A stretch of 34,745 nt of DNA from Thauera sp. (GCA_024710965.1 JANJTU010000131.1:1-34745), one strand, 5' to 3'. Shown: positions 8,877-16,284, counted from the first letter of the stretch. Made by a program: numbers and translations. Notes: generated by a model not told the origin, from the sequence alone.

Positions 8877-9263
8877 TCAGCTGAGGGCGCGCCAGGGCTC
8901 GCCCGGGTTGAAGCCCGAAATGCTGATCCACTGATAGGGCAGGAGGTCGCGCGCCACCGGGCTCGCACGACGGCAGTCGAAGATCCAGCCCTGCACCTCG
9001 ACGACGAGATGCTGGACCCCGTCCTCGGTGCGGCACAGCACGTAGCGCGCGGGCAGCTCCGCCTCGCGGCAGAGGTGCATGACATAGGCGGCGAAGTCGT
9101 CGCAGTCACCCTTGAAGACGCCGATGCTGCCCAGCTGCAGCAGCAGTTCGTCCTTGCTCGCCCAGTAGTCGAGTTCGCCGTAGCTGAGCAGGTCCATCGC
9201 ATACTGAAAGGCGGCGAGTGCCTGCGCATGAAGCGAAACGAGGAGCGGAAGTTCAGCAGTCAT
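8877..9263 (-). CDS. Small transglutaminase-like (BTLCP-type) cysteine protease homologue
   Basis: The 128-residue protein carries the Cys-His-Asp triad arrangement of bacterial transglutaminase-like proteins: C54 in FKGDCDDFAAY, H85 in VQHLVVEVQG and D96 in WIFDCR. It is close to the minimal domain size and has no signal peptide. The ATG at 9263 is supported by the Shine-Dalgarno GGGAGAGAGG just upstream. A longer open frame to 9584 contains only low-complexity sequence. Its start overlaps the stop of the upstream small lipoprotein gene by 11 bases, so the two are translationally coupled. The substrate is unknown; BTLCP proteins often act near the envelope or c-di-GMP adhesion systems, which is only suggestive given the diguanylate cyclase next door. 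Confidence 0.7.
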   Translation of the reverse strand: MTAELPLLVSLHAQALAAFQYAMDLLSYGELDYWASKDELLLQLGSIGVFKGDCDDFAAYVMHLCREAELPARYVLCRTEDGVQHLVVEVQGWIFDCRRASPVARDLLPYQWISISGFNPGEPWRALS

Positions 9264-9543
9264 GGCCTCTCTCCCTTGCTTTTTGACAGCCGGCGGGGGG
9301 GGCGACGATCTCACCCACGGTGAACGGGGTGGGAGGCGCGAGGGCGCAACCGGCGACGAAGGCGGTGACGACGAGCAGCGCGGCTGCGATTCGCCGCCGG
9401 CGGTGATGCGAGGGGCCGCCTGGGGGCGACGCGAAACCAGCGTCGCGTGCGGTCGTCGGGTCGATGGCGAGGGCACGTTCGTGCGATCCAGGCGCGATCG
9501 GCGAGACCCTGTCAGGCGCATCGGGGGCTCGATCGGCTCGCAT
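9253..9543 (-). CDS. Small putative lipoprotein, 96 residues
   Basis: The start is fixed by a strong Shine-Dalgarno TGGAGGGA (9551-9558) before the ATG at 9543. An unusually long N-region (1-51) ends in HHRRRR and is followed by a hydrophobic stretch IAAALLVVTAFVAGC with a lipobox-like VAGC (Cys66). The predicted mature part is only about 31 residues, CALAPPTPFTVGEIV..., with two more Cys (86, 96). It may be a lipoprotein or a membrane-anchored micro-protein. It overlaps the transglutaminase-like gene by 11 bases, which argues for a two-gene operon. No family is recognised. Confidence 0.5.
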   Translation of the reverse strand: MRADRAPDAPDRVSPIAPGSHERALAIDPTTARDAGFASPPGGPSHHRRRRIAAALLVVTAFVAGCALAPPTPFTVGEIVAPPAGCQKARERGHDC

Positions 9544-9630
9544 GTTCCAGTCCCTCCAGCTATGCAATGTGGGGACGCTGCCATGCAAATGGATCAGCAA
9601 GAATCGCTCCGGGTATGCGGTCCTTTAGGT

Positions 9631-9643
9631 CAAGCTGATGATT
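9631..9643 (-). promoter_or_regulatory. IHF-like site in an AT-rich island
   Basis: On the minus strand AATCATCAGCTTG matches WATCAANNNNTTR at all but one position. It is preceded by an A+T tract (9644-9660) that stands out in a very GC-rich region. It lies about 90 bp upstream of the lipoprotein start. It is a weak single-site prediction. Confidence 0.3.
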
Positions 9644-9760
9644 TATTGAATATTTATGGTGATGCGCTGCGCCTGGCTGCCGGCGAGCGCCGGGCCTGGT
9701 GTAAGGTTTTTCGACAGCATCGGTAAAGCGGCGGGGCGGGCGCCGGCCGCACGCCAGGTG

Positions 9761-9781
9761 GCGATGCCATCTCGGCATCGC
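9761..9781 (-). terminator. 8-bp hairpin after the diguanylate cyclase gene
   Basis: GCGATGCC (9761-9768) and GGCATCGC (9774-9781) form a perfect stem with a five-base loop, 19 bases past the stop of the GGDEF gene on the minus strand. No T-run is present. Confidence 0.5.
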
Positions 9782-9799
9782 GGCCCACGGGGCGGTCGG

Positions 9800-11608
9800 T
9801 CAGCGCGGCAGGGGCGCCACCACCACCCGGTTGCGGCCAGCCCGCTTGGCGTCGTACATGGCGGCGTCGGCCCGCTTCAGGGTGGTCTCGAGGCTTTCGC
9901 CGGCGGCCAGCGGCGTGAGGCCGGCGCTGAAGGTGATGACCACCTTCTGCTGATCGGCCATGAAGAAGTTGCGTGTCAGTTCGCGCTGCAGCCGGACCAG
10001 CGTCTGGCAGGCGTCGTTGTGATCCGTGTCGGGCAGCAGGATGACGAACTCCTCGCCGCCGAAGCGGGCGAGCACGTCCTGTGGGCGCAGGTGCTGGCGG
10101 ATGATGCCGGCGAGGTGAACGAGGGCGTCGTCACCCGCCTTGTGGCCGTAGGCGTCGTTGATCCGCTTGAAGTTGTCGATGTCGAGCAGGGCGACTGCGA
10201 GGGCGCTGCCGCGGCGCTGCGCCCGTGCCGCTTCGCCCCGGAACATGTCTTCCAGCCCGCGCCGGTTGAGGGCGCCGGTGAGCTGGTCGTGCCGCATCTG
10301 GCGGCTCGCCTCGTCGAGTTCGCGCTGCAGCTGTTCGATGCGTGCCTGCGCGGCCTGCGCCTGGGCGCGCGCCGTGGCGAGCTCGTCCCGCGAGCGCCGC
10401 GTCTCGTCCTGCATGCTGCGCGTCTCGCTCATGACCTCGGCGAGCAGCGGGGCGATGTCGTTGATGTCGCCGGCCTGGGCGATGCGCTGTGCGCAACTGC
10501 CGATGCGGTCGTGATAGATGCCGGTGCTTTCGGCAAAGCGCGCCAGGTGATCGACGAAGCCGGCAAGCATCTGCCGCAGCTGGCGCTGGGTTTCGGCCAT
10601 GTTGTGCTTGAGCTGGCTCTGCTTGTAGATCAGCTCCTTCAGCCGACGGCCGGCGTCGTCGAGCAGGCGGGGGTTCGGCGGCGTGACCAGGAGCTCGCGC
10701 AAGGCTTCGACCTGGCCGCTGAACCATTTGTCGTCGAGCACGAGTTCGTCGATGTTGCGCAGCAGCAGGCGCAGCAGTTCGAGCAGGCCGTCGCGGATCT
10801 CGGCGTCGTCGGCCGCGGTCATCTCGAGGCGGTGGGCAAAGCGGCGCAGCTGGGCCGAGATGCGGTCGAGCGCATCCGGCGCGAGCGCGTGGTCGAGGCC
10901 GGCCGCGAGTAGCAGCGCGTCGTCGGCAAGCTCCGGATGGCCGCCGAGGAAGGCGGGGATCACGTCACGCAAGGCCTGCAGCAGCAGGCCGCGCAGGGTC
11001 TCGACGAGGGGCTCGGGGCCCGCCGTGGCGCCGCCGCGGGCAGGGATGGGGGCGTTCGTCGGGGCTGCAGCCGCATGGCCGTCGGACGAGGTTGCCTGCG
11101 CGGCTGGCGGTGACTCGGGCGCGGGCAGCTCCGGGTTGATCGGCGCCTGGCTCCACCCGCGCAGCAGGCCCTGCAGCCGTGCGTGCAGGGTCGAGGGGTC
11201 GGACGCGCTGAGCACGCGTTCGAGTGCCTCCCGCTTGCGCGCCATGGTCCAGCCGAGCTGGCGGCCCTCCCACTGGCGCAGCAGGTTGGCGATGAGCTCG
11301 TTCCAGGCCGGTGCTTCGCTGTCCTTCAGGTTGTCGAGATAGCACTCCAGCGCCGCCGGCGCGGACAATGGGTCGCTGGCGAGTGCCTGGTCGAGGTCGC
11401 GGGCGAGGCGCTGGCGCTCGGCGCTGTCGCGCGGCAGCCGGGCGGCGATCCGGCGCAGGAAGGGCGCGGGGATGTCTGCCTCCGGCGTGGTGCCGCCGAT
11501 CTCGTGGTAGAGCTGGCGGTAGTTGTCCGGCGTTGGTGCGACCCGGCGCAGGGCGAGCTGGCGCAGCGTTTCGCGGGCGATCTCCGACGGGTTGCTCGGG
11601 ACGGACAT
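9800..11608 (-). CDS. Diguanylate cyclase (GGDEF domain)
   Basis: The 602-residue cytosolic protein makes cyclic di-GMP from GTP. The C-terminal GGDEF domain (about 440-602) has DQLTGALNRRGLEDM, LDIDNFKRINDAYGHKAGDD and the active-site loop GGEEF at 517-521. An RxxD inhibitory site (RPQD) lies exactly five residues before it, so product inhibition is expected. The N-terminal 430 residues contain no PAS, GAF or membrane segment. They include an Ala/Pro-rich linker (about 155-200) and a long coiled coil (about 385-435) before the catalytic domain, a layout used for dimerisation. The gene is divergent from the octaheme cytochrome gene. Confidence 0.92.
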   Translation of the reverse strand: MSVPSNPSEIARETLRQLALRRVAPTPDNYRQLYHEIGGTTPEADIPAPFLRRIAARLPRDSAERQRLARDLDQALASDPLSAPAALECYLDNLKDSEAPAWNELIANLLRQWEGRQLGWTMARKREALERVLSASDPSTLHARLQGLLRGWSQAPINPELPAPESPPAAQATSSDGHAAAAPTNAPIPARGGATAGPEPLVETLRGLLLQALRDVIPAFLGGHPELADDALLLAAGLDHALAPDALDRISAQLRRFAHRLEMTAADDAEIRDGLLELLRLLLRNIDELVLDDKWFSGQVEALRELLVTPPNPRLLDDAGRRLKELIYKQSQLKHNMAETQRQLRQMLAGFVDHLARFAESTGIYHDRIGSCAQRIAQAGDINDIAPLLAEVMSETRSMQDETRRSRDELATARAQAQAAQARIEQLQRELDEASRQMRHDQLTGALNRRGLEDMFRGEAARAQRRGSALAVALLDIDNFKRINDAYGHKAGDDALVHLAGIIRQHLRPQDVLARFGGEEFVILLPDTDHNDACQTLVRLQRELTRNFFMADQQKVVITFSAGLTPLAAGESLETTLKRADAAMYDAKRAGRNRVVVAPLPR

Positions 11609-11647
11609 GAACGTGGGCGACTCGATGGCGAACGCTTAAAGACGCGG

Positions 11648-11653
11648 ATTATA
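11648..11653 (-). promoter_or_regulatory. -10 element for the diguanylate cyclase gene
   Basis: TATAAT on the minus strand, a perfect match, predicts a transcript start about 30 bases upstream of the ATG at 11608. The -35 region is weak. Confidence 0.5.
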
Positions 11654-11721
11654 GGCCGTACTTTGCTGCCGCTGCAGGGTTGCCGGGGGGCGCAGGGCGC
11701 GTCGGTTGAACAGCGGAACAT

Positions 11722-11763
11722 TGGACAATGATCAAGAACTGATGATCGGCCCCGGATTATGCT
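11722..11763 (+). promoter_or_regulatory. Candidate FNR-family promoter of the octaheme cytochrome gene
   Basis: TGGAC-AATG-ATCAA (11722-11735) has one perfect FNR half-site and one degenerate one. Its centre lies 29.5 bp before a -10 hexamer TATGCT (11758-11763, 4 of 6), the spacing of class II (-41.5) FNR-dependent promoters. Anaerobic control fits the product. The left half-site is poor, so this is a hypothesis. Confidence 0.4.
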
Positions 11764-11794
11764 GGTGCAAGGCTGGAACCGGCGGAGGCGCGAC

Positions 11795-13399
11795 ATGTGC
11801 AATCGATCATCCGGCGTGGCCCGCGTCGTTGGCTGCATTGGCCTGATGCTGGCAGTCACCTTGCCCCTGGCCGCTGGCAGCACCGCCGACCACACCACGT
11901 TCAAGATCCTGCAGGGGCCGTTCAAGAGCGGTGAGGAGGTGACCGCGGCCTGCCTCTCGTGCCATACCGAGGCGGCCAGGCAGGTGATGGCAACCCGCCA
12001 CTGGAGTTGGGAGTACGAGAACCCGGACACGGGCCAGAAGCTGGGCAAGAAGACGATGCTCAACGGCTTCTGCATCGGCAACCGGTCGAACGAACCCTTC
12101 TGCCAGGCCTGCCACGTCGGCTATGGCTGGAAGGATGCCAGCTTCGATTTCAGCGCCGAGCACAAGGTGGATTGTCTCGCCTGCCACAACACCGGCGCCT
12201 ACCGCAAGCTGGCCGGGCTTGCCGGCCATCCGCCCTACGAGCGCATGGAGTTCCCCGCCGGGTCCGGCCAGTTCGTGGAGGCCACCGACCTCGCCGCCGT
12301 GGCACAGAACGTGGGCGCCACCTCGCGCCGGACCTGCGGCGCCTGCCACTACTTCGGCGGCGGCGGGGACGGCGTCAAGCATGGCGACCTCGACTCCTCG
12401 CTCAATGCGCCGTCGCGGCGACTGGACGTCCACATGGCGGCCGACGGCGCCGGCTTCACCTGCGCGAGTTGCCACAAGACCGAAAAGCACAAGGTGGCGG
12501 GCAGTCGCATCAGCATGACCGGGGCCGACCCGCAGCGCGCGATCGTGCGCGGGGAGCGCACCGACCGCAATCCGGCGGCCTGCCAGGCCTGCCACGGCGA
12601 CCGGCCGCACAAGGGCGCTGGCGGCCATGCGGATCGGCTGAACGATCACACGCGCACGCTGGCCTGCCAGACCTGCCACATCCCGGAATTTGCCCGTGGC
12701 GGCGTGCCGACCAAGATGGCCTGGGACTGGTCCACCGCCGGCAAGCTCACGCCCGAGGGCAAGCCCTTCCAGACGAAGGACGACAAGGGCAGGGTGATCT
12801 ACGACAGCAAGAAGGGCGATTTCGTGCTGGGCGAGAACGTGCAGCCCACCTACCTCTGGTTCGACGGCACGGTGAGCTACACCCAGCCCGAGACGCGGAT
12901 CGACCCTTCACGCCGCGTGCCGATCAACACCTTCCACGGCACGCCGCGGGCGCCGAACGCCCGCATCTGGCCGGTGAAACTCTTCCACGGCCGCCAGCCC
13001 TACGACACGGAGCATCTGACCCTGCTCGTGCCGCACACGGCGACGCCGGACGACACCGCCTTCTGGTACAACTTCGACTGGGGCAAGGCGCTGAAGACGG
13101 GAGCCGAGGCGACCGGCCAGCCGTACAGCGGTGAGTTCGGCTTCGTCGATACCTCGATGCTGTGGCCGATCACGCATATGGTAGCGCCGAAGGAGGCAGC
13201 ACTGGGCTGCGCGCAGTGCCATGCCGACCCCGGCCGGCTGGCAGGCGTGCCCGGTGTGTGGCTGCCAGGACGCGACCGTAGTGCACTGTTGGACACGCTC
13301 GGGTTCGGTCTGGCGGGTTTGATGCTGCTGGGCGTGGCGGGGCACGGTGGTCTGCGCGTCCTGACACGCGCAAGGCGCAGGCATGGCGAGGAGCACTGA
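11795..13399 (+). CDS. Octaheme c-type cytochrome, tetrathionate reductase (Otr) family
   Basis: The 534-residue protein has a signal peptide (1-28) and exactly eight CxxCH haem-binding motifs at 53, 103, 127, 181, 223, 263, 291 and 472. The large insertion between haems 7 and 8 is as in the octaheme tetrathionate reductase family. A C-terminal hydrophobic helix (about 499-521) followed by RVLTRARRRH should anchor it to the inner membrane, facing the periplasm. The family was named for Shewanella OTR, which reduces tetrathionate, nitrite and hydroxylamine in vitro; the physiological substrate is unsettled. The ATG at 11795 is chosen because GGAGG (11783-11787) precedes it and the signal peptide follows. 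The cytochrome b gene starts one base after its stop. Confidence 0.9.
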   Translation: MCNRSSGVARVVGCIGLMLAVTLPLAAGSTADHTTFKILQGPFKSGEEVTAACLSCHTEAARQVMATRHWSWEYENPDTGQKLGKKTMLNGFCIGNRSNEPFCQACHVGYGWKDASFDFSAEHKVDCLACHNTGAYRKLAGLAGHPPYERMEFPAGSGQFVEATDLAAVAQNVGATSRRTCGACHYFGGGGDGVKHGDLDSSLNAPSRRLDVHMAADGAGFTCASCHKTEKHKVAGSRISMTGADPQRAIVRGERTDRNPAACQACHGDRPHKGAGGHADRLNDHTRTLACQTCHIPEFARGGVPTKMAWDWSTAGKLTPEGKPFQTKDDKGRVIYDSKKGDFVLGENVQPTYLWFDGTVSYTQPETRIDPSRRVPINTFHGTPRAPNARIWPVKLFHGRQPYDTEHLTLLVPHTATPDDTAFWYNFDWGKALKTGAEATGQPYSGEFGFVDTSMLWPITHMVAPKEAALGCAQCHADPGRLAGVPGVWLPGRDRSALLDTLGFGLAGLMLLGVAGHGGLRVLTRARRRHGEEH

Positions 13400-13400
13400 C

Positions 13401-14033
13401 ATGGGCGAGCGCATGTACCTCTTTACCCGCTTCGAGCGGTTCTGGCACTGGGCGCAGGCGGGCCTGATCATCACCCTGCTGGTCACTGGCTTCGCCATCC
13501 ACGGCAGTCACACGCTGATCGGCTTTCGCCGCGCGGTCGAAGTGCATGAGCTTGCCGCCTGGCTGCTGATCGGCCTGTGGATCTTCGCCATTTTCTGGCA
13601 TTTCACCACGGGCCAGTGGCGGCATTACATCCCCACCATGCAGAACGTCGACCGCATGGTGCGCTACTACGCTTACGGGATCTTCGTCGGCGCGCCACAT
13701 CCGTACAAGGTCACGCTCGAGCGCAAGCACAATCCACTGCAGCGCTTGGCGTATCTTGGGGTAAAACTGCTGATCAATCCGCTGATCTGGCTGTCGGGGC
13801 TGGCCTATCTGTTCTGGGGCGCACGCGAAGGTGTGCTGCCGGCCGCAATCGGCCTGCAGCAGGTCGCCATCGCACATACTGCCGGGGCCTTCCTGATGCT
13901 TGCCTTCCTTATCGTTCACGTCTATCTGGTGACGACGGGGCATACGCCGCTCGCGCACCTCAAGGCGATGATCACCGGCTGGGAGGATGCGGAGGGGGGC
14001 AGCCCGCTCCCGTCTGCACGGCCCAAGACCTGA
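13401..14033 (+). CDS. Cytochrome b561-type membrane subunit
   Basis: The 210-residue protein is a predicted four-helix membrane cytochrome b. Helices are near 17-37, 50-70, 127-147 and 158-180. His residues are placed for two b-haems (RFWHWAQ, VHELAAW, FWHFTTG, IAHTAG, IVHVYL). It fits the quinol-oxidising partner that feeds electrons to the anchored octaheme cytochrome. The start at 13401 follows GAGGAG (13388-13393) inside the end of the previous gene; only one base separates the two genes, so they form an operon. An ATG at 13383 in the same frame would overlap the upstream gene and lacks a ribosome site. Confidence 0.88.
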   Translation: MGERMYLFTRFERFWHWAQAGLIITLLVTGFAIHGSHTLIGFRRAVEVHELAAWLLIGLWIFAIFWHFTTGQWRHYIPTMQNVDRMVRYYAYGIFVGAPHPYKVTLERKHNPLQRLAYLGVKLLINPLIWLSGLAYLFWGAREGVLPAAIGLQQVAIAHTAGAFLMLAFLIVHVYLVTTGHTPLAHLKAMITGWEDAEGGSPLPSARPKT

Positions 14034-14069
14034 GGCCTGGTGTGAGGCTCCGGAGCTCCCGCCGCAGGG

Positions 14070-14402
14070 TCACTGCGGCGCGTTCTCGTCGGGCAGTTCG
14101 TAGGCGTCGGCCACGTAGGCAGGTCCCTTCATGACGAAGACGATGAAGCAGTAGATCGCCACCGTGGCGACGACCGCCCAGTGCAGGAGCACTGCGGCGA
14201 TGACCCAGATGTCGACCATCTGCAGCGCGCGCGCGGTCTCGACGCTGTGATCGCCCCACCAGACGAGCCGGGCGAGGAGCGAAACCGCCACGCAGGCGGC
14301 GGTTCCGGCCAGGGTGACGAAGGGGAGCTTGCGCAGGACCTGGCGTTCCATCCCTGCGGGCTCGGTGTGGGAACCGGGCAATCGCTTCCAGCGCTTTTCC
14401 AT
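14070..14402 (-). CDS. Small membrane protein of unknown function, 110 residues
   Basis: The product has a basic N-terminus and two predicted membrane helices, near 28-47 (LPFVTLAGTAACVAVSLLA) and 63-90 (VDIWVIAAVLLHWAVVATVA, then YCFIVFVMKG). An acidic tail follows. One His (HWAVV) lies inside the second helix. I do not recognise the family. It is convergent with the cytochrome b gene, separated by 36 bases, and may belong to the same respiratory module without being in its operon. The Shine-Dalgarno is weak. Confidence 0.7.
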   Translation of the reverse strand: MEKRWKRLPGSHTEPAGMERQVLRKLPFVTLAGTAACVAVSLLARLVWWGDHSVETARALQMVDIWVIAAVLLHWAVVATVAIYCFIVFVMKGPAYVADAYELPDENAPQ

Positions 14403-14458
14403 GATTTTGATGCTCTCTGGGGTTGGCGCTGGTTGGACCGGCGAGCTGCGTCAGGAGT

Positions 14459-14488
14459 GCCTGAGCGGACCGGCTGCCCCGCTCAGGC
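14459..14488 (-). terminator. 10-bp hairpin spanning a stop codon
   Basis: GCCTGAGCGG (14459-14468) and CCGCTCAGGC (14479-14488) form a perfect stem with a 10-base loop. The stop codon of the TerB/DUF697 gene (14483-14485) lies inside the stem. It probably marks the 3' end of that transcript; there is no T-run. Confidence 0.5.
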
Positions 14489-15472
14489 GCGCAGTTCGCG
14501 CATGAGCTTGCCGACGTCGAGGGTGCGAGCACGCTGCTCGATCTCCGGCGTGTAGCGCTGCTGCAGGCTGCGGGCCTCGCCGAGCAGCCCGCTGAAGGAT
14601 GCCTTCAGCGCATCGCCGCCAAGCGTGCGTCCGCCGGCGTAGTAGCGTTTCGCCACCTGCCCGAGCGCGTAAGTGGTGGCGAAGGAGAACGCGCTGCCGG
14701 TGGCGGCACTGCCGACGGTCTTGCCGGTCTTGCCCAGGACCTTGCCGAGCAGGCCGCCGATGAGCTTGCGGCCGAACTGCTCGACGTACTGCGACGTCAG
14801 GCCGATGCCGACGGTGGCGAGAAAGTCCGTGATGTGGCCGCGGTCGAGTTCGTAGCCGTGGGCCTTGCCGATCCGGTATACCAGCCGCGTCTGCAGCGGG
14901 ATGATCGCCATCGATGCGAGCGACTGCGGCAGAAGCTCGAGGGCGCCATTCAGGATGGCGGCATTGAGGATGGCCTTGTTCAGCTCGGTGTCGTCCGGCG
15001 AGGCGGCGCGGCCGGTGGACTCTCCTGCTGCCGTCGCGGGGCGTGCGCCCGCCGTTTCCCGGGCGTCCGCGGCCGGCGCGGCGGTGGCATCGAGCGGGAG
15101 TTCGGCAATCTCGTCTGCTTGTCGCGTGTAGTCTTCTGCGGCGTCGAGGCTGAGGCCGAGCGCGGCGCGCAGGCGATCGAGGAAGGCGGTCTCCTGCGCG
15201 TTATGCACGCCGTCGGCATCGACCACGCCCACTGCCATCTCGAACGCGAGTTGTCGCAGCCCCGGCGTGTCGAGCGCGGCCACGGCCGCCTCGAGCGGAA
15301 TGCGGCCGAGCAGCACGTCCTGGTAGACCTTCAGCAAGTCGATGCCGGCGTCGGCCGCGAGGGACTCGGTGATGCGGCGGATGTGTTCGCGTTCGCGATC
15401 GTCCTTGTGCTGGTCGGCGAACGCGGCCATGAGGCAGATGGCGAGGATGGCGCGGGTTTGTTCGGGGGGCAT
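14483..15472 (-). CDS. TerB-like / DUF697 domain protein
   Basis: The 329-residue protein has an N-terminal helical TerB-like domain (about 1-120; MAAFADQHKDDREREHIRRI and DADGVHNAQETAFLDRL, with acidic residues typical of metal-binding TerB folds). An Ala/Thr-rich linker follows (about 125-165), then a DUF697/YcjF-like region (about 175-290) with hydrophobic, Gly-rich helices (IIPLQTRLVYRIGKAHGYEL, GRKLIGGLLGKVLGK). That arrangement suggests a membrane-associated protein. The function is unknown; TerB domains occur in envelope-stress and tellurite-type complexes. It is divergent from the ProQ-domain gene. AGGA about 8 bases before the ATG at 15472 supports the start. Confidence 0.75.
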   Translation of the reverse strand: MPPEQTRAILAICLMAAFADQHKDDREREHIRRITESLAADAGIDLLKVYQDVLLGRIPLEAAVAALDTPGLRQLAFEMAVGVVDADGVHNAQETAFLDRLRAALGLSLDAAEDYTRQADEIAELPLDATAAPAADARETAGARPATAAGESTGRAASPDDTELNKAILNAAILNGALELLPQSLASMAIIPLQTRLVYRIGKAHGYELDRGHITDFLATVGIGLTSQYVEQFGRKLIGGLLGKVLGKTGKTVGSAATGSAFSFATTYALGQVAKRYYAGGRTLGGDALKASFSGLLGEARSLQQRYTPEIEQRARTLDVGKLMRELRA

Positions 15473-15517
15473 CGGCGTGTCCTGTCTTCGGGTTGGGAAG
15501 GGTGGGGCGGGTGGAAG

Positions 15518-15523
15518 TAGAAT
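15518..15523 (+). promoter_or_regulatory. Possible -10 element of the ProQ-domain gene
   Basis: TAGAAT matches consensus at 5 of 6 and lies 61 bases before the ATG at 15584. A TTGGGA at 19 bp is a poor -35. Confidence 0.3.
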
Positions 15524-15583
15524 AAGCGTAGTTCTTCAACGGGGCTGGTCGACAGCGCCCCTTCCTGCGAGTTCTTGCCACCG

Positions 15584-16045
15584 ATGACCACCGAGAATCC
15601 CGACGTCGCAACCGACGCCACCGCTTCCGACGCTACCCCCGCCCAGGCCGCCCCCCGCCCGCGCATCGAGCCCCGCGCGCTGCTGCAGCGCCTGCAGGCT
15701 GAATCCCCCGCCTTTCGCGACTGCAAGCCGCTGGCGCTGAAGATCGACGCCAGCATCCTTGAACGCTTCCCCGATCTCGACCGCAAGTCCTTGCGCAGCG
15801 CGCTGCGCCTGCATACGGCCTCGACGCGCTATCTGAAGGCGGTGGAGCGCTCGACCGAGCGCTTCGATCTCGATGGCAACCCGGCCGGCGAAGTGACCGA
15901 GGAGCAGCGGGCACACGCTTCGACCACGCTCAAGGAGCGCTTCGCCGCGGTGGCGAAACAGCAGCGCGAGAAGCGCGAGGCGGAAGAAGCCGAACGCCGG
16001 CGCGCGGAAAAGCTGCAACAACTGGTGACCCGGTTCGGCCGCTGA
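15584..16045 (+). CDS. ProQ/FinO-domain RNA chaperone
   Basis: The 153-residue protein has a single ProQ/FinO domain (about 30-130): ALLQRLQAESPAFRDCKPLALKIDASI, then LRSALRLHTASTRYLKAV, ending in ERFDLDGNPAGEVTEEQR. Low-complexity Ala/Thr/Pro sequence precedes it, and a charged helix (REKREAEEAERRRAEKLQQL) follows. Family members bind structured sRNAs and mRNA 3' ends. It lacks the C-terminal Tudor-like domain of E. coli ProQ, like the short neisserial form. The ATG at 15584 is chosen over an in-frame TTG at 15575; the Shine-Dalgarno is poor in both cases. Confidence 0.85.
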   Translation: MTTENPDVATDATASDATPAQAAPRPRIEPRALLQRLQAESPAFRDCKPLALKIDASILERFPDLDRKSLRSALRLHTASTRYLKAVERSTERFDLDGNPAGEVTEEQRAHASTTLKERFAAVAKQQREKREAEEAERRRAEKLQQLVTRFGR

Positions 16046-16061
16046 TCGCCGGCTGGCGCGG

Positions 16062-16220
16062 TCAGGCACGATCGCGGGATGACGCATCGATCCGCGTCAG
16101 CCACGCCGCCGCACCGGCCGCGACGGCCAGCGCCACGCCACCGCCGGCGTGTCCGGTGCCGATCATCAGGCCTGCAACGAGACCCAACCCCATCATCACG
16201 CGGTTGATCTTCGATTCCAT
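16062..16220 (-). CDS. 52-residue membrane protein, predicted SOS-regulated
   Basis: The product is MESKINRVMMGLGLVAGL... with two hydrophobic segments (about 8-22 and 28-42) joined by GTGHAGGG and a charged tail RIDASSRDRA. It is probably a small inner-membrane protein with one or two helices; I do not recognise a family. The start at 16220 has the Shine-Dalgarno AGAGGA. Upstream is a sigma-70 promoter whose -10 is covered by a LexA box (16257-16272), so expression should be damage-inducible. Longer readings to 16313 would run through the operator and are rejected. Toxin-like (TisB-type) or membrane-protective roles are possible; both are speculation. Confidence 0.72.
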   Translation of the reverse strand: MESKINRVMMGLGLVAGLMIGTGHAGGGVALAVAAGAAAWLTRIDASSRDRA

Positions 16221-16255
16221 GGCGTCCTCTCGAGCATGTCGTGGTGGTGTGGGAG

Positions 16256-16284
16256 ACTGTAAACATATACAGCTATTCACGCAA
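16256..16284 (-). promoter_or_regulatory. Sigma-70 promoter of the small membrane protein
   Basis: On the minus strand the -35 is TTGCGT (16279-16284) and the -10 is TACAGT (16256-16261), with a 17-bp spacer. Transcription would start near 16249, 28 bases before the ATG. The LexA box overlaps the -10 and the spacer. Confidence 0.65.
16257..16272 (-). promoter_or_regulatory. LexA (SOS) box
   Basis: CTGT-AAACATAT-ACAG is an exact CTGT-N8-ACAG match with the alternating A/T core of strong LexA sites, flanked by A and C. This is the LexA motif of beta- and gammaproteobacteria. It covers the -10 region of the promoter for the 52-residue membrane protein and lies about 45 bp upstream of the opposing tRNA-Thr -10 element. 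Confidence 0.82.

Noticed and set aside
8877-9584. Extension of the transglutaminase-like protein to 235 residues
   Set aside because: The added 107 residues are low-complexity and out of frame with the lipoprotein that has its own strong ribosome site.
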